From Prorocentrum cordatum (taxonomy: Eukaryota; Sar; Dinophyceae; Prorocentrales; Prorocentraceae), in contig CAUYUJ010015738.1 in the NCBI GenBank assembly GCA_963575745.1, positions 2,501 to 66,500 of the forward strand: a DNA stretch of 64,000 bases. Direction: 5' to 3'. This document shows positions 61,928 through 64,000 of this stretch, in pieces. The translations under genes and the position numbers were made by a program. The notes beneath the pieces were generated by a model. It did no database searches. It saw only the letters and a program-made list of their open reading frames with translations, and had not been told where the DNA came from. Within the stretch, counting starts at the first letter, position 1, and each line of letters starts with the position of its first letter.

Positions 61928-62745
61928 AGGAGGGGCGGGCGCCCTCCCATGCCTTGGTGATCGGCCTCCTCGCCCTGCTCCACACTCTCACCAGCGTCGG
62001 CATGAGGCCAATCAGACTGCTGCCTCCGTCAGGTTTGGGCAACCTCACCATGGCGTTGATGAGGCGGCCGCTCGGCCACGCTAGGAGTTCTTCGCACTTG
62101 TGGAAAACCGTTATCATGGCGTGCAGGGCGTCGTCGGAGAGGTCCTCCAGCGCCCTCGGCGGGACGCCCGACTGGCCCACTCCCGCGCGCCAGGGGAAGG
62201 AGCGTAGCACGTCGCGGATGTCGTGCAGCTGCAGCGGTGGCAGCGCGTCCCACAAGTGCGCGTCGCTCGGCGGCGCCATGCTGGTGAGGCCGTGGTAGTT
62301 CCAGATGTCGATCCACGGCTTCATCTCCCTGTCCACCAGGGCTGCCGAACCCTCCTCCTGCATCGCGGGCAGTCCTTCCTGGAGCACTGGCACCTTGGAT
62401 GCAGCGTGCGCTGCGCCAGCGCCTCCCAGGAAGGCCTCGCCCACCCATTCCTTCCAGCGGGCCTCGCCGGCCTGTACCATCTTCCTCTGCCTCTCCTTCG
62501 CCTCGGCCAGCGCACGCTTCAGGCCCTGCTCGAAACCGTCCTCTGTCCAGTTGGCGTCGGCGCGGAAAGGCAGTTGTGTCCGCGGCGGCAGGCTGCGCCA
62601 GTGCGCGTGGTCTCTGATGTCCTCCAGGAACATCCTGAGGTGCGCCAGGGTGGCCGCAATCGACCTCATGCACTTGCCTCTCGCCGCCGCCTGCCTGTCT
62701 GCCTTCTTCTTGCCTGTGGCTATCCAGAGCTGCCAGCAGCTTGAC
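61890..62745 (-). CDS. RT N-terminal (fingers) segment of the LINE
   Basis: A frame with SIAATLAHLRMFLEDIRDHA, MKPWIDIWNYHGLTSMAPPS and RLINAMVRLPKPDGGSSLIG, the last matching the fingers (motif 1/2) of LINE reverse transcriptases, then PTLVRVWSRARRPITKAWE. It ends at TGA 61890 after a shift near 61925 relative to the palm frame. It overlaps the end of the endonuclease frame near 62745. Confidence 0.65.
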
Positions 62746-63961
62746 CAGGCGGCCCCGTTTGCTGAGGAGTTCGGGCGCCCACCCAGCAAGCGCGGCCCAA
62801 GCATGGGCCCCTGGCCCCCGCAGCTTCCGCTTCTGGGGTGGTCTCCACTGAGCCACCTCCCACTTCAAGCCAGCAGCTGCCCCGCTCGTGCCACGCCCTG
62901 CGAAGGTACGGCGGGCGGGCCCCACGAGGTCCCGCCTGTCGAGGGTCTCCGTCTCGGCCCCCTCCAGCAGCAGGTCCCAGATGATCTGCAGGCCTTGGTC
63001 GTCGTGCGTGGCCTGGACACAGCGCGTCACCTCCTTCCAGCGCCACGGGCCGCGGGCGCAGCCAGGTTTGGCGGGCTCCCTGGGGGCAGCCCTCGGCTCG
63101 TCCAGGACCTGATGCCACGCCTCCACCCGCGCGGACCGCAGGGGCAGGTGGACTGGCCAGTGGGGCCACGTGCTGGCCCCCCGGGGCGCCGCGGCGAAGC
63201 CCGCCAGGCTTTTGGACACCGCGAAGTAGTCGATCTTGGAGCCGCTTCCTTGCCTGCAAGTGGGGGTGCCTGCGACTCGAACCTGCGCGCGTAGCTTACG
63301 GACCCAGCCAAAGTCAAGGACGTCCACCTCCATGTTCCAGTCGCCCACGGCCACCGAGTGATGGCCTTCTGCCTCCAGTGCGCCAAGGTACTGGGCCAGC
63401 TGCCAGAGGATGCCCAAATTGTTCGCCGAGAGGCCCTCCCCTACGTGCAAGTGAACGCTCAGCACCACCACTCCCCCTCGAGGTCCCGCTCGCACATGCC
63501 CAGCTACCAGACGACCAGGCACGATCACATGCGAGTCCCGCCCAGGGGGGCCCTGTCAGCTGGATGCAAGCGGGGGCCAGCACCGCGACTCCGCCCACCG
63601 ACCCCGCCGCCGAGGTAGTGGACGGCATAGCAGCACTCCAGACTCCGTGCCGCCCTGCATCCCTGGCTGCCCGCTGCTGCGCCGCAAGGGCACCAGCCAC
63701 TCAGTGATGCTCCTGCACGGCCAAAGCCAGGGTGGTCTGGCCATCCGCCTGGACGAGGTACTCGTTCAGCGGCCCCCGCGACGTCACATTGGCAGTGGCC
63801 AGGCAGCAGCCGCCCTTGACCATGGGCGCGCGCTGGCCTCCACGGTCACGCGGCGGGCCAGCACAACCTGGCGGCGAGCCTGGCTGGGCAGGGGCTCGCG
63901 GGAGGGCGGCGCGGTCCCGCGGCTGTGGGGGCTGAGCGAGCGGGGGGCTCGAGCTCTGCAT
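62740..63961 (-). CDS. AP-endonuclease domain of the LINE
   Basis: ATG 63961 leads to CCLATANVTSRGPLNEYL and LALAVQEHH (catalytic Glu region). An in-frame TGA at 63701-63703 follows, after which the frame continues VAGALAAQQRAARDAGRHGV. At a C6 run (63545-63550) the frame shifts to DSHVIVPGRLVAGHVRAGPR, VVVLSVHLHVGEGLSANNLG, SVAVGDWNMEVDVL (GDWN motif) and GSGSKIDYFAVSKSL (S-x-IDY motif), then WPHWPVHLPL (final His). Motif order is that of APE-type endonucleases of non-LTR retrotransposons. Confidence 0.7.
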
Positions 63962-64000
63962 GGGGCGCGCAGGGCAGACCGCAGGGCCCTCCGAGGCGAG

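Larger units (their letters stand above)
57254..64000 (-). mobile_element. Non-LTR (LINE-type) retrotransposon, continues past the right edge
   Basis: In order on the minus strand: AP-endonuclease, RT fingers/palm, CCHC-like zinc motif, RNase H and a long C-terminal extension, with the stop at 57254. No recombinase, integrase or LTR was seen. The 5' end lies at or beyond the window edge and the 3' end was not located. An in-frame TGA (63701) and shifts at 63545, ~62745 and ~61925 make this copy defective, although 1557 codons are intact. Confidence 0.8.

Noticed and set aside
62305-63294. 329-codon plus-strand frame
   Set aside because: Antisense to the endonuclease and RT fingers, which carry recognisable motifs.

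Overview
This window looks like nuclear DNA of a dinoflagellate. The reasons are high GC, very dense tri- to hexanucleotide arrays, sparse short exons with candidate GC-AG introns, small inverted-repeat elements sitting inside reading frames, and large divergent retroelements. A Prorocentrum- or Polarella-like genome would fit, but this is inferred from style and not from any marker gene. No rRNA, tRNA, spliced-leader sequence, CRISPR or bacterial-type operon was recognised.

Layout. 0.4-1.6 kb (minus): a signal-anchored, glycosyltransferase-like gene whose frame is interrupted by a 159-bp terminal-inverted-repeat (TIR) element and resumes on its far side. 1.6-3.4 kb: degenerate 11-bp repeats. 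3.4-13.1 kb (minus): several coding-like but frame-broken exons of unrecognised proteins, one again interrupted by a TIR element in an intron position. They are separated by (AGT)n, (ACT)n, CTG-type and GT arrays and a ~190-bp tandem repeat. 13-29 kb: mostly repeats, namely foldback elements, a composite TTAGC-satellite element, long (CTC)n/(GGA)n and a 310-bp (GAT)n.

29.4-36.1 kb holds the best-defined object: a decayed but structurally complete tyrosine-recombinase retrotransposon. It has split direct repeats in the order A1-ORFs-B1-A2-B2 and is inserted inside a (GGA)n microsatellite. It encodes an ORF1, reverse transcriptase (YVDD), RNase H, tyrosine recombinase and, downstream of the recombinase, a cytosine-C5-methyltransferase-like domain. 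36-49 kb: more microsatellites, palindromes, tandem duplications, further foldback copies and second copies of dispersed elements. 50.2-56.7 kb: a higher-order satellite of ~1.1-1.3 kb units with ~280-bp subunits, interrupted by four ~433-bp units. 57.3 kb to the right edge (minus): a non-LTR retrotransposon with AP-endonuclease, reverse transcriptase, RNase H and a long C-terminal extension carrying a duplicated helical module.

The two retroelements account for nearly all recognisable protein function. Small TIR and foldback elements plus microsatellites explain most of the rest. Many coding-like segments change frame at G/C homopolymers. The 1557-codon open frame at the right shows that consensus errors alone cannot be assumed, so pseudogenisation and indels remain competing explanations.
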